Shown here in pieces: positions 33,202 to 45,142 of a stretch of DNA of 64,000 nt. This DNA is from Henricia sp. BOLD:AAB3569 (lineage: Eukaryota; Echinodermata; Asteroidea; Spinulosida; Echinasteridae). Each line of letters opens with the position of its first letter. Position 1 is the stretch's first letter. The position numbers and the translations under genes are program-made. The stretch lies in the NCBI GenBank assembly GCA_037783545.1, contig JBBELK010000366.1, positions 868,001 through 932,000 on the forward strand, in the 5' to 3' direction. The notes under the pieces are model-generated. The model had not been told where the DNA came from and did not search any database. It worked only from the letters and a program-made list of their open reading frames with translations.

Positions 33202-33659
33202 TAGGAAAAATGCTACTGCATATTAAACGCCATCAAGTACATTCGTGTACGCGCACTAACACGCACATCCTGGAAATGTTCCAAACAAGCGCGCGTGTTG
33301 CTCGAATTTTTTTCGAAATACGGCGCAGCCGATGCACGTCACAAAAATGTACGCTCAAGATCCTGATGCACATGGCAATATCTGTAGGAAGTGACGTCAT
33401 TTGAGAGTGATCAATACCCATAATTTTAAAAAGGCGAATCAGACCCAGGTGGGGTCTGCCTTTTTCAGTCCACCTTTTGTTTTTACACTAAGCGCCTACC
33501 TTACTTTAACATGCCTTTTTTGAAAAATGCAGTGTTCAATTTGACAAACGGGCCTTAACAGGTGCGGGCATTTTGTACAAACGTACTTATTATTGACTGT
33601 ACTGCACCTAATTTAATTGCTGGCTCTATATGCTTACCCAGCAATGGAAAAGGTCTTCC

Positions 33660-33830
33660 TCTGCTTCGGTCTTAAATCAAGTCAAACTACTTTTGAGTCC
33701 CTGAAGTCAAGTCAAGTTAATTAAAACTGCTTTCGAGTCCCCAAAGTAGAGCCAAATCAAGTCATGTAATTGGTAAAGTAAGTGCAGTCAAGTATGTTGT
33801 TCAAGGTGGGTCAAGTCATCTCACGGCAGT
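33660..33830. repeat. CAAGTC/GAGTCC repeat patch
   Basis: TCAAGTCAA and GAGTCCC words recur many times here and again at about 34320-34500. Shorter patches of the same kind occur at 11310-11420, 22690-22800 and 38520-38590. It is a dispersed low-complexity family. Confidence 0.7.
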
Positions 33831-35795
33831 AGATATGTTCAAGCTAAAATAGTTCCTAGATTACCAACAGTTCCTCGATTGCCAACCCCACCCACTTTGT
33901 TACTGTTGCTATGCCCCACGAGCCATCTAAAAAATGACACGCAATTAAATGCTGGCAACAATGAGGGCTTGGAGCATGAAAAGCACAGATACATGTACGT
34001 ATATGTTTTTATAGAGAAAACTCAAAGGTATACACATGTAAAGGACAATTACGGGGATGTCATATTGTTCATAAAATATGCACTTTTTACCTTGTAGCTG
34101 TTGTGATTGGTCACAATGGTCACATGGGTGCGGCTTGATTGTCAAGTCGGAATTAAATGTATGATTTGTTCTGACCAGACAAACACATGTAGGCCTATTT
34201 TAAACTAATTTATTAAAGGCTTCTGTTGATCCAGAAATACATTTACATGTCGCCAGGCCCAAATCAGAAGTGTGGCATTGCAATTTTATTTTATGAAAAA
34301 TGGCAAACCAAGTCTCAGTAATTTCTTTCAGTCAAGTCCTAATATGCAACAGTGACTTTCCTTCCTCCATGAGTGACTCAAGTCCATGTCATGTCATATG
34401 TACATGTATATGCAACAGTGAGGTCAAGTCAAGGTTGTAAACACCAGTCACGTCAATAAATCAGGACTTGATGAGTAAACTGGGTTTGAGTCCCTACAAC
34501 ACTACTGCTCACAACAATATACTGCTCACCCTGTCAAAAGCAGCAATTCCCAGGATTGTAATGACTTGAGTTTATTTCTAGAGATTTAATTTCACTCTCG
34601 CTTCAAAAGACTCAACTCAGGTTTCCGAATATGTGTATGAATCAACTAAAATAGTCGTTCTGGCTGTTGGTCATGTATGTTATTGTTTCTTTGGCGCTAA
34701 AGACGTATTATTAGTATTTACTGTTCCTTCCAGTATACCAATCCCGCTGAGCAATATGCCAGATCAACATGTTTTTATTAGCACTGTATAAACAAATTAT
34801 GTACATGTATATAAGCAGGAATATTCATTAATAAAATGTATTATTGCACTTTACATCAATGTACTTGAAATTTGTCAGCTTAAATGCTCAATATGTTAAA
34901 ATCTGTTTGACACATAGGTATTTGTTTGAAATGTATGACATTAACAAGAAAAGAAGAGTAAATTAAGTTTTTTTTCCCCCAAGTGCTTCCTCCACCTGTC
35001 AAAACATACTGCAAAAGTTCATTGACGGTTTGACATGCTAAAAGGAAATTTCATTAACAGACAGGATGTCCCCTGAAACAAATTAAAAGTACAGAGAAAC
35101 TGTTCAGCTCTCCCTGGGCAAGCCCATTGCCAAGGGTTCTCCATCAATAACCGTTAAATAAAAATTAACAAAATTAACAAAAAAAAAACGTACTAATAAT
35201 TTTGTGAAGTGGATTTGATAAAAACAGACATTTCTCATGCGTTCTTCTCTGCCGAAAATATAACTATAAAATATGTATTTGTAAAAACAATTACAAAACA
35301 TTTGCCTTAAAAGTTCCACCTGTTTTTTGTTTATAGCAATGTATACTGATGTAGGCCTACACGTACTACACGTGTGTGATAGTCCTGATTGAGGTGACCA
35401 CATGTACATGTACGGTACATAAGTTTCACTACATGTATATGGATTATAGCAAGGAGGCTTTTAATTGACATTTGCGGTACGGTACCGCAAAATAATTCAA
35501 ATACCGTTGCATTGAACCAGCAAATTTCTGCAGAAATTGCTCTTTCACAGCCTAGTTGTTTCACAGCCTTGTTACATGTACTTCTAGGATGAAAAACATG
35601 ATAAAAAGTGTAGTGCTAATTGTCATTTTTCTCACGTAATTGTCATTTTTCTCATGGGAATTCCATCAGCTACTCATGTGCTAGTACTTATTTACTCCTG
35701 CCCCTCCTGCCGATTCGCACTTCTTAAGGACTCAAATAGAAGAATTCACTATAATCATCCACCTGTACTGCCCTATACTAGACCGTAACATTTAT
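33831..35795. other. Intronic stretch
   Basis: The stretch is AT-rich and contains the second CAAGTC patch (34320-34500), ACATGTA runs, and the palindrome TGCGGTACGGTACCGCA near 35473. No exon was found. Confidence 0.4.
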
Positions 35796-36021
35796 TTAAA
35801 GGCAGTGTATACAGATTGGTATCTGGAAAATCAGAAATGTTCACAGATTTACGCCTAACTTACACAATATAAACATGATGACCGTATAAAACTTCCCCTG
35901 AAATGGTTTTGTCCGAAGTGCTATAGTTTTTGAGAAATGAGTGAAACAATTATTTTTCGTCTCATGAGTGCTAACAAAAATGACTTATCACTGATGCTTC
36001 AATCAAAAGCTAGCGGAACAC
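35796..36021. mobile_element. Truncated TTAA element, AGGCAGTG end
   Basis: TTAA at 35796-35799 is followed by AGGCAGTGTATACAGATTGG, an end of the same general style as the two full TTAA elements next to it. No matching right end was found; the next TTAA element begins at 36022, so this copy is probably cut short by it. Confidence 0.5.
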
Positions 36022-36992
36022 TTAAAGGCACAAGTTCATCAGCAATGCGCGCGCTTCAAATTCGTGCCACGAAATACGTAGCCTTGTCCAAGTCTATGAC
36101 TTGAGCAGTGGCATCATTAGCGACCTCTCGCGATAAACTGTAGCCAGCGACTAGGCTGGTAACCGGAATATCTTAGTCTGAAATCCAGACTTATAACACG
36201 CGCGAGGCTAAATCATAGCCTTGATCTTTATGTACACGATGTGTTATGTGTTTCTTTATACCTGCGTTGGAAATCCGACGCAATTACTGATGCAAAACCC
36301 GATTGATTATAAATATTTATATGTATTAATGTTACATAACATCCCATCAGAGTTCACTATTTTTATACCGTGCAGCGCTGAGTTGTAAACATGTCTGTAC
36401 ACGCCACGTTGTTGTTGTGTATGCGTGCACAACGCATGGCGACTTCGCATCTGTTACAACTGAGGAAATAACGGTAGTTTGAATTATGTAGCCGCCAAAT
36501 TGCAAATTGATGACTTTGTTTCACGAAGACCAGAAGATAGCCGTCACATATTTTCTGTAAAGGTAGGCCCTATGACGTGCTTGTGAACTTACCAACTGGG
36601 TATACGGTACGTACGGAAAATCTGCTATTTTTCAAACAGCACCGTGTTCTGTCAAAACAACCGTTAACCAATTATCTTTTATGCTCAGTGCTCTCTTTGA
36701 AAAATTAGTATAAAGAGTCCCCGGCCATAAAACACGTCGTATACAGAAACAATAAGGCTATGATTTAGCCTCGCGCGTGTAAGTCTGGATTTCAGACCAA
36801 GATATTCTGGTAACCATCCTAGTCGCTGGCTACAGTTTATCGCGAGAGGTCGCTAATATTATGATACCACAGCTCGCGACATAGACTTGGACAAGGCTAC
36901 GAAATACACAGCTCCATGCCTGTGTTATGGAGCTGCGTCTCTCGTGGCACGAATTTAGCGCGCACGCATTGCTGACGAGCCTGTGTCTTTAA
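36022..36992. mobile_element. TTAA-flanked foldback element, AGGCACA ends
   Basis: TTAA at 36022-36025 and 36989-36992 flank 963 bp. The ends are AGGCACAAG and its diverged mirror TGTGTCT. Inverted arms of about 215-240 bp match closely by eye, including GACCTCTCGCGATAAACTGT and its reverse, CCAGACTTA and GAGGCTAAATCATAGCCTT. The interior is AT-rich and non-coding. A one-armed relative lies at 57211-57293. Confidence 0.88.
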
Positions 36993-37706
36993 AGGGACAA
37001 ACCAGCTATTTTGGGCTCGAAATAGACCCATACATTATTCTAGATATATCCTGAATAGATTCTGGTTCTGAAAAGTCACGTGGTCTTTTGAGTTAGTTGT
37101 ATTTCCAGCCGTAGAAACCAGCGCGAAGTGCGAGTTGCTTTTGTCATTCGCGGTTGGTTTCTCTTCTTGTTGGAAAATAATGTCCTACGATTACTATACC
37201 GTATTTTTCAATTTGTACACACAGATTTTATAAGAAGGGTTTCTAGGTGTTGATATGGACGAGAGAATCTCTCAGATATTCGTGTCTTCGCTTCGCATTC
37301 GCGGCGATAAATAATATTCGAAGAAAAAATCTGCATAGGCCTATTGTGGGCGCTAAAGACGCCAAAACGTTGCGTTCGATGTGCTTCCTCGAGTCAGCGC
37401 TTACCTGAGGGATCATGCAATGTGCGATGAGTCAGGGAAAACAAGGAATCGAGGTGTTACACATGTGTTGACCCATATCGAAAGCAACCTTTATTTACAA
37501 ACACATGATACATAATACATCGCGACGGCTGGTAAAGCGTAGGCCTATCGCCCAACGTTTGTCTCTTTTGTTCATTTTAAACATTTCTAGTTAATTACGT
37601 GACATTTTGATAATTTTTTTTCACAACAACCATCCAAATATTATTGTCAAGGATGCTAGATTGCTACATTATGTAAACAGTAAGCCGGTGTACTGTGTCC
37701 CTTTAA
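36989..37706. mobile_element. TTAA-flanked element, AGGGACA ends
   Basis: The element starts AGGGACAAACC at 36993 and ends TGTGTCCCT at 37702; TTAA is present at 36989-36992 and 37703-37706. The left TTAA is the same one that ends the preceding element, so the two abut with a single shared target. The 710-bp interior is non-coding. Confidence 0.82.
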
Positions 37707-37751
37707 ATTATGCAACGAAAACATGAGACTTACATGTACATTACGTCTAGC

Positions 37752-37858
37752 GTCACTCCCTCCACCCCCCTCCCCCTCCCCCCCCACCCCCCTCCCCCTC
37801 CCCCCTCCCCTCCCCCCTCCCCCCCCCCCCCCCCCACCCCCCCCCTCCCCCTCCCCCA
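37752..37858. repeat. C-rich CCCCTCC/CCCCACC tract
   Basis: Just over 100 bp of C with scattered T and A. It gives artefactual Pro-rich (plus) and Gly-rich (minus) frames. Its length may be unreliable. Confidence 0.92.
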
Positions 37859-38875
37859 ACAGGGGAGCAAATTTTATGTTACAAAAACCCCACCTAGTGA
37901 GACAACATTCACCTTTTGCTCCGATACTGCAGGGGCATGCAACATGACTAAATCCCCACATACGGGGTGGGGCAGTGCAGGGGAAAGATCAATTGATAGT
38001 GCATTACCAATTTGTTGATAGCTCTGATGCAAGGGTTGCAATTTAATTATTAACAATTTAAAATCAACTCAAAATATCAATACAAATAAAGTAAAGTTAT
38101 TTTATTTTCTTGATGTTTTGAGTTATTACAGGCTTTTGCTTCGGTCTGTGTACTTTGGCTGAATTGATTTCTGCCATTGTGGTGTACAATCATAAAATGT
38201 CAGGGGATTTCCACGGACTACTGATGATGCACAATCGTTGCATTTTGTGCATTATATCACAGCAGGTTGCACGCAACTGGTGCCTTTATAATTGTTGAGT
38301 ACTTTAGAATTTTGAAAATAAAAAATAACTTTGCAATGAAAGGTTCAAAGTACATGTACAATGAAAGCAGTTTATTCAGAGAAATATAACCGACAGAGGG
38401 TCTAGGGCTGGGATTAGGTCGTTTGTGTGCGCGTTCACTGTGTGAAGGAAGCCCTGAATCAGGTCTACATGTATTTTTACATCGCAATTACTTCAGCTAC
38501 ATGTATACTTCAGCCGCATTTTGAGTCACAGTACTTTGGGATTCATTGAAACTCGACTCAAACTTGAAGTGATTTGAGACTTCAAAGTGTGAACTCCCAA
38601 GTGGAAAAGGGCATATCAGAGGGGAAATTCAACAATAGATTGGTTTGCTTGAGATAGATACCTGCTTACAGACTTCCATATTCATTACCATTGAAACTTG
38701 ACAAAAAGAAACCAGAACAAATAGTCTCAGATTAAGTGAAAATACCTTTCTGATTTTAACATTGCCTTTCACACAGTGAGATCAAGCCATTAAATAAAGG
38801 TACATGTACATTCTGTCCTGGACATTTTGTACCTAAAATTCAGTTCTTAAATGTGTATCATGGCCATTGTTACAA
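37859..38875. other. Intronic stretch
   Basis: No exon, RNA gene or element end is supported. A CAAGTC-like patch is at 38520-38590. Confidence 0.4.
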
Positions 38876-39351
38876 GTAATAATAATAATAAATAATAGTC
38901 AAGCGCATTATATGTCTATGACATCTCAATGCGCTTTACAGCTACATGTACCATCAACAAACTCGACGCAAATCTATAAACATTGCACATACATGTACCT
39001 ATCCAGACCTACATGTAATTACACAGTAAAAAGCCCAAGTCTTTAAAAGTGGTTTAAAACTCTGTACAGAACTAGCACACTTGATTGACATACATGTACA
39101 TATGTACCAGTAGAAAGTCCATTCCAAAACTTGGGTGCAGTTGTAACGAACGATCTATATATCCGAACGATGTACACGTACGTGTCCTGACAGACTGAAG
39201 ACGGTAGGATGCACCGGACCTCAGTAACTGAGTCGGCTTGTATTCAGTCAGAAGCTCGGAGATGTACATGTAGATCGGAGCCAACTCATTCAGTGACTTA
39301 TAATTGAGCAGCAGGAGTTTAAACTGAATCTTCTTATTATACGCACCGGCA
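38876..39351 (-). mobile_element. CR1-like LINE, 3'-terminal fragment
   Basis: Read on the minus strand, about 39350-39110 encodes KKIQFKLLLLNYKSLNELAP followed by IYMYISELLTEYKPTQLLRS and then SFGYIDRSLQLHPSFGM. This matches the C-terminal part of CR1/L2-group reverse transcriptase proteins (pattern FKLLLLxYKALNGLAPxYISDLLTPYxPxRxLRS, then DRAF...P-x-LWN). An untranslated tail follows with AAAGCGCATTGAGATGTC, then AATGCGCTTGACTA and a (TTA)n end at 38876-38895, again typical of this group. It is a 5'-truncated copy of less than 500 bp, diverged at the end of the frame, and cannot move by itself. Confidence 0.85.
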
Positions 39352-40440
39352 ATTAAAAAAAAAAAACATGCTCAAGCACAGGTGTGATAACTAGAAATAA
39401 CAACAAATAGGACATAACTTCATGGCATCCGCATGCACAAATTGAGCGCAAAGGTTTTACCTAAGGTACATGTACATGTAGTATTGTGTAATCTGAGCTA
39501 CCAGAACCACGTGCTTTGTAAACAAGCAAGTTTGCAACAACGTGCCAGACAGATACTATCAGAAGAATGACACAACTGAAATTGACCAACCATGAGTTTT
39601 ATGGTCCCTGAAACTCCAAACATGCCCAAACAAATTAGACATTTTGAAGGAGTGTCTGTGTGAATAATCCTATTTTCCTAAATTGGATCATCTTTTTATA
39701 TTTTACATAATTTTTGGAGCTTTTGTTTTTAATTGCCACGAAATAGCCCAAAGTAAATTTACCTTTGGTATACATCTTTTTTCCAACCTGATTCATTTTT
39801 TAAAACCAGGTTCATGTAAGACCTAGATAAAAAACAACTGCCACATTGTTTTGCTGAATTGATCAGTGTTGAAGTTGATTACTTTTCAAGTATTCATAAA
39901 ACTTCGTATTTTTGTACACAATGTAAAAGTTAAAATTACACGAAGACAAATTCTATGCATCTCTATACAATAAAAAGTGCTACATAAGAGCAATTTTATT
40001 TTATTTCCAAAATGTGATAATTTCGTTATCTTTCTGAATCTCGCCCTTTACTCTCTGCTCTTAGCTTGCAAAAGTCGTTATAAAGTTGGCAACTCATCTT
40101 TGCACACAGCAACCACCTACTAGATCATCACTAGGAAACAAGCAAGGTTATTTTTGGCTTACAGAAGTTTCGCCTTGAGCATCATGCATGTGGAAAGAAG
40201 TCTTTAGTCTGTTATGATAGTCCGAATTGCCATTGGCCAATTTTTCACAACATACCAGACTATAGTGTGATTGCAAATTACTTGACACTTGACTTGAATT
40301 GCCAAAATCAAAGCCAACAGTAAATAAACTGCGGTACTATACATGTACATGTATACATGTACTCGGTATCAGCGTGCATGCATGTCGCCAGAATTGTATA
40401 TATAGTTGTACAAACCTGAAATCTCATTTTGGGTTGGGGT
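39352..40440. other. Intronic stretch
   Basis: The stretch is AT-rich; an ACATGTACATGTATACATGT run lies near 40340. No gene was seen. Confidence 0.4.
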
Positions 40441-40497
40441 GTGGGGGGGGGGGGGGGGGGGGGGGGGGGGTGGCGTGGTGCGGGGGGGTGGCGTGGT
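40441..40497. repeat. Poly-G tract
   Basis: The tract is about 30 bp of near-pure G followed by GGCGTGGTG and GCGGGGGGGTGGCGTGGTG, a small duplicated GTGGCGTGGTG word. The Gly-rich frame over it is artefactual. Confidence 0.9.
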
Positions 40498-40731
40498 GCA
40501 CGACACTTTTAGGGGTACATCCCTCCCCCTGCCCCTTGGCGACACCGCTGTATACATGTGATAATAGTACACTAGTATTCTGTAATTGGCCTACGCGTTA
40601 TCCTGCTTTTCTCTTAGTCCAATATATCGCTTTTTTTAACATAGGGACGTGACGTGCGATATGTACATGTACATAGGGTCCAAGCAGGTTGACAGATACC
40701 GGGTTTCCATTAATTCCTGACAAATGCAATA

Positions 40732-40989
40732 TGGGTCATTCTATAAATTTGGGGTCCACTTTTTCTGTCCCCGTTACATCTGACATCTTGTAAAATGTTG
40801 TATTTTGTAAATTCAGGACATATTCTTTAAATGCCTTCTATTTCAAAGAGTGATTACATAAAATACAATTCATAAAAATATGGTTTGAAGGCATTTTTAA
40901 TGGTACTTGTATGGCAAATAGCACTATGTCAGGTGTAACGGGGACAGACGGATGTCACACGTTGGACCCCAAATTTATAGAATGACCCA
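40732..40989. mobile_element. MITE with perfect 27-bp ends, TGGGTCATTC family
   Basis: TGGGTCATTCTATAAATTTG followed by GGGTCCA at 40732-40758 is the exact reverse complement of 40963-40989. The element is 258 bp. The ends share the style TGGGT(C/T)ATTC...GGGGTCCA with the nested element at 56320-56783, so they are one family. A further inner match is CCCCGTTACATCTGACATC / GGTGTAACGGGG. Confidence 0.92.
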
Positions 40990-41279
40990 CATAGCTTTCA
41001 CCCTCAAAATAGTTGCGTACATATTGTGAGGTACAAGTACATATTGAAGTTTAAGCTCCGGTACAAATTAAAGAAAGTGCAATTTTCCATGATTTTGAAA
41101 CAATTTTTCCGTTACGATCGAATGCCTTGCGTGATACGCGCTGCGCGCTGCATTTAAATATGGCTGCGTTTCCCAACAGCTGGTACCCGGCGCTGGGAAT
41201 TAATGGCTGCCCATATACCTGCCAACCCGCTTGGAGCCTAATATATCGCAAGTCACGTCTCATATTTAAACTAGAGCTT

Positions 41280-42975
41280 CGCGTTTGTGTCTTTTACAAA
41301 CGCAAGGTGATCGGGTGACATAGACATTGATCTTATGATGACGTCACACATTTAAAATTGGTTGGAAACTTGAGTTGGTCGATGTTGCAAAAGAAACATT
41401 CACATATCGATTGCCAGTATTGAAATTCTTAAGACATATGACTCTTTAATTATTATACGCTAAAATTTAAGTGTGTGTCTGATGACGTCATTATTGGCCC
41501 AGTCAATCTCACCATGACGTCACTATTGTGTGCACAAATTGCTCAAGGATCTACTGAAGAACAAGTTCTTACATGTAGTGAAATAATCTTTCGAATATAT
41601 ATTACAGTTCTCAAGATATTGTCATTTGAGATCATATTACGTATTCACCGTGCACGTGATGACGTCATCATTGGTATAGTCATAAAGTCCACATGTGTGG
41701 GAACAATTCGTTCCGTAGAACTATGGTCAAATTCCCTACCACTTTGGCTCTATTTGCATTCAAAATGCTAAAAGCTGGCACATTCTCGATGAACTTCCGG
41801 TTTAGATCGGAAGTAGGGGTCACACCGGAAGTAGGGGTCACACAGGGGTCATGCCAGTGTATGATTTGTTTAGCTCATTTAGACCTATAATGCTGTGAAA
41901 GAATTGTTCAAGTATCTATTATGGTTCTTGAGATATGAATTTTTGAAATAATAACCTTTGAATGTTGGTAATTTGACACCTGTGACGACATCATGACGTC
42001 ACAATTTTGTGCACAAATTGTTCAACAATTTGATTAACATCAAGTTCTTAAATGTGGCGAAGGAATCATACCAATATCTGTTGTGGTTCTCAAGATACAG
42101 CATTTTAAACAATTCAGCTCCAAATTTGCGTAATTTGACACCACATTACGTAGCCACCGTCCATGCGAAGACGTCACTATTGGTATAGCCAAAAGGTCCA
42201 CATGTGTGGAAACATTTCGTTCCGTAGAAATATGGTCAAATTCACTACCACTTTGAATCTATTTGCATTCAAAATGCTAACAAATTGCACATTTTCGAAC
42301 AACTTCCGGTTTGCACCGGAAGTAGGCGTCACACAGGAGTCATGACATCATATGATTTGTTCAGTTCATTTAGACTTATCATGCTGTGAAAGAATTGTTC
42401 AAGTATCTTTTACAGTTCTTGAGATATGAATTTTGAAAATAATAACCTTTGAATGTTTGTAATTTGACACCTGATGACGTCACGATGACGTCACGCTTGA
42501 TGCCATCATAATATTATACACGCTGGTGAAAGTCTGCCATAGGACCTATGCCTGTTCTTAGTTTCTTAAAGATTCAGCTTGGTTTGATGGGCATTGTTGC
42601 TCAACAAGTGCAAAAATTGAGATTTTCGTTTTCGTTGAACTTTGACCTCAAATTGACTCCAGAAGGAAGGGTCAGATGAAAATGCCCACACAAAGAAAAT
42701 TGTTGTCCATGATCTGATATATAAGCCTACCAAATACGAAGATCATGAGTCACGTGGTTTTCCAGACGGAAGCATTTTAAAACATGCATATTTTGGTCAT
42801 TTTTTTGTTGTAATTTGATACCCGATGACGTCACGGTGACGTCACACTTGTATGCACACCTTCACATTGGGGTTGATGTTCCTACCAAGTTTCAAGTTGA
42901 TAGCTTGAACCGTTTCGAAGAAAAGCTCTGGAAACGTTTGAGTGGAAAAAGAAGAAAAAAAAATAAACTAGAGGT
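41280..42975. mobile_element. CRE/ETS-rich AGGTGATCGGG element, copy I
   Basis: The copy begins with a small hairpin (GCGTTTGT...ACAAACGC) and AGGTGATCGGG at 41305-41316, and ends in GAAACGTTTGAGTGG and an A-rich run near 42955. It carries two internal units of about 500 bp, each with GTCCACATGTGTGG, TTCGTTCCGTAGAA, ATTTGCATTCAAAA and the ETS pair ACTTCCGG...CCGGAAGTA. It includes nine TGACGTCA octamers. There is no credible coding frame. A second copy follows head to tail at 42976. Confidence 0.75.
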
Positions 42976-43080
42976 ATGACGTTTGTTGTTACAAACGCCA
43001 GGTGATCGGGTTAAATGAACATTTTGTGATGAATTTCAGACGTTGTTATCACCTGTGGAATGGCAAAAATGGAAGTTCAG

Positions 43081-43197
43081 CAGCCGATTTCACGAAACTT
43101 TACGCAATTGCGCAAGTCCACTTACGCCATTACTTGCGCAATAACTTATGGCGAAAGTGGACTTGCGCAATTGCGTAAAGTTTCGTGAAATCGGCTG
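43081..43197. mobile_element. CAGCCGATTTCACGAAAC palindrome, short copy
   Basis: Nearly the whole 117 bp folds on itself: CAGCCGATTTCACGAAACTT, then TACGCAATTGCGCAAGTCC, ACTTACGCCAT and their mirror, around a centre of about 15 bp. It is the deletion form of the 627-bp element at 6304-6930 and is inserted in the CRE-rich element. Confidence 0.93.
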
Positions 43198-45142
43198 CTG
43201 TATACACTAATCCGGTAACTAATATCTCCTCCCTGCATATCCGCCATAGCTGGGGGTTGATAGCTTGCACCGTTTTGAGATATGAATTGTTGAAATAATA
43301 ACCTTTGAAATCTTGTAATGTGACACCTGTGACGACATCATGACGTCACAATTTTGTGCACAAATTGTTCAACAATTTGATAAACATCAAGTTCTTAAAT
43401 GTGGCGAAAGAATCATGCAAATATCTGCTGTAGTTCTCAAGATACAGCATTTTAAAACATCTCAGCTCCAAATTTGCGTGATTTGACACCACATTACGTA
43501 ACCACCGTCCATGTAATGACGTCACCAATGGTATAGTCAACAGGTCCACATGTGTGGAAACATTTCGTTCCGTAGAAATATGGTCAAATTCACTACCACT
43601 TTGAATCTATTTGCATTCAAAATGCTAAAATATTGCACATTTTCGAACAACTTCCGGTTTGGACCGGAAGTAGGCGTCACACAGGGGTCATGACATCGTA
43701 TGATTTGTTCAGTTCATTTAGACTTATCATGTTGTGAAAAAATTGTTCAAGTATCTATTACGGTTCTTGAGATATGAATTTTGAAAATAATAACCTTTGA
43801 ATTTTTGTAATTTGACACCTGTGACGATATCATGACGTCACAATGTTGTGCACAAATTGTTCAACAATTTGATAAACATCAAGTTCTTAGATGTGGCGAA
43901 AGAATCATGCAAATATCTGCTGTAGTTCTCAAGATACAGCATTTTAAAACAATTCAGCTCCAAATTTGCGTATTTTGACGCCACATTACGTAACCACCGT
44001 CCATGTGATGACGTCACAAATGGTATAGTCAAAAAGTCTACATGTGTGGAAACATTTCGTTCCGTAGAAATATGGTCAAATTCACTACCACTTTGAATCT
44101 ATTTGCATTCAAAACGCTTACAAAATGCACATTTTCGAACAACTTCCGGTTTGGACCGGAAGTAGGCGTCACACAGGGGTCATGACATCGTATGATTTGT
44201 TCAGTTCATTTAGACTTATCATGTTGTGAAAGAATTGTTCAAGTATCTATTACGGTTCTTGAGATATGAATTTTGGAAATAATAACCTTTGAATTTTTGT
44301 AATTTGACACCTGATGACGTCATGATTACGTCACACTTGATGCCATCGTGATACTATACATTCTGGTGAAAGTCTGCCGTAGGGCCTATGTCTGTATCTA
44401 ATTTACTAACGATTCAGCTTGGTTTGATAGGCATTGTTGCTGGTAAGTGTAAAAACTGAGATTCTCAGTTTCGTTGAACTTTGACCTCCAATTGACCCCA
44501 GAAGGAAGGGTCAGATGAAAATGCCCACACAAAGAAAATTGTAGCACAGAATGTCATCTGTAAACCTGCCAAATACGAAGATCCTGGGTCACGTGGTTTT
44601 CAAGACGGAAGCATTTTAAAATATGCATATTTTGTTTTTTTGGGGGGTGTAATTTGATACTTGATGACGTCACGATGACGTCACGCTTGATGCCATCATA
44701 ATATTATACACGCTGGTGAAAGTCTGCCATAGGACCTATGCCTGTACTTAGTTACTTAAAGATTCAGCTTGGTTTGATGGGCATTGTTGCTCAATAAGTG
44801 CAAAAATTGCGATTTTCGTTTTCGTTGAACTTTGACCTCAGATTGACCCCAGAAGGAAGGGTCAGATGAAAATGCCCACACGAAGAAAATCGTAGGCCAT
44901 GATCTTATCTATAAGCCTGCTAAATACGAAAATCATGGGTCACGTGGTTTTCCAGACGGAAGCATTTTAAAACATGCATATTTTAGTCATTTTTGGGTTG
45001 TAATTTGATACCCAATGACGTCACAATGACGTCACCCTTGTATGCACACCTTCACATTGGGGTTGATGTTCCTACAAAGTTTCAAGTTGATAGCTTGAAC
45101 CGTTTTGAAGAAAAGCTCTGGAAACGTTTGAGTGGAAAAAGG

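Larger units (their letters stand above)
30400..33560 (-). mobile_element. TTTACACTCG element split by nested insertions
   Basis: The left remnant (about 30400-30694) carries AAAACTGAACATTTG and TCTGTATTCAGGTAGCGTTT as in 16790-17030. The right remnant (about 33430-33560) resumes with AAAAAGGCGAATCAGACCCA and TTTTACACTAAGCGCCTACC. In the reference copy at 16732-17226 these parts lie about 45 bp apart, so roughly 2.7 kb has entered this copy. The insert itself contains at least four other elements (listed separately). The remnant is diverged, fitting an older host element. Confidence 0.72.

Noticed and set aside
37710-38018. Proline-rich frames and the opposing glycine-rich frame
   Set aside because: They are translations of the C-rich tract.
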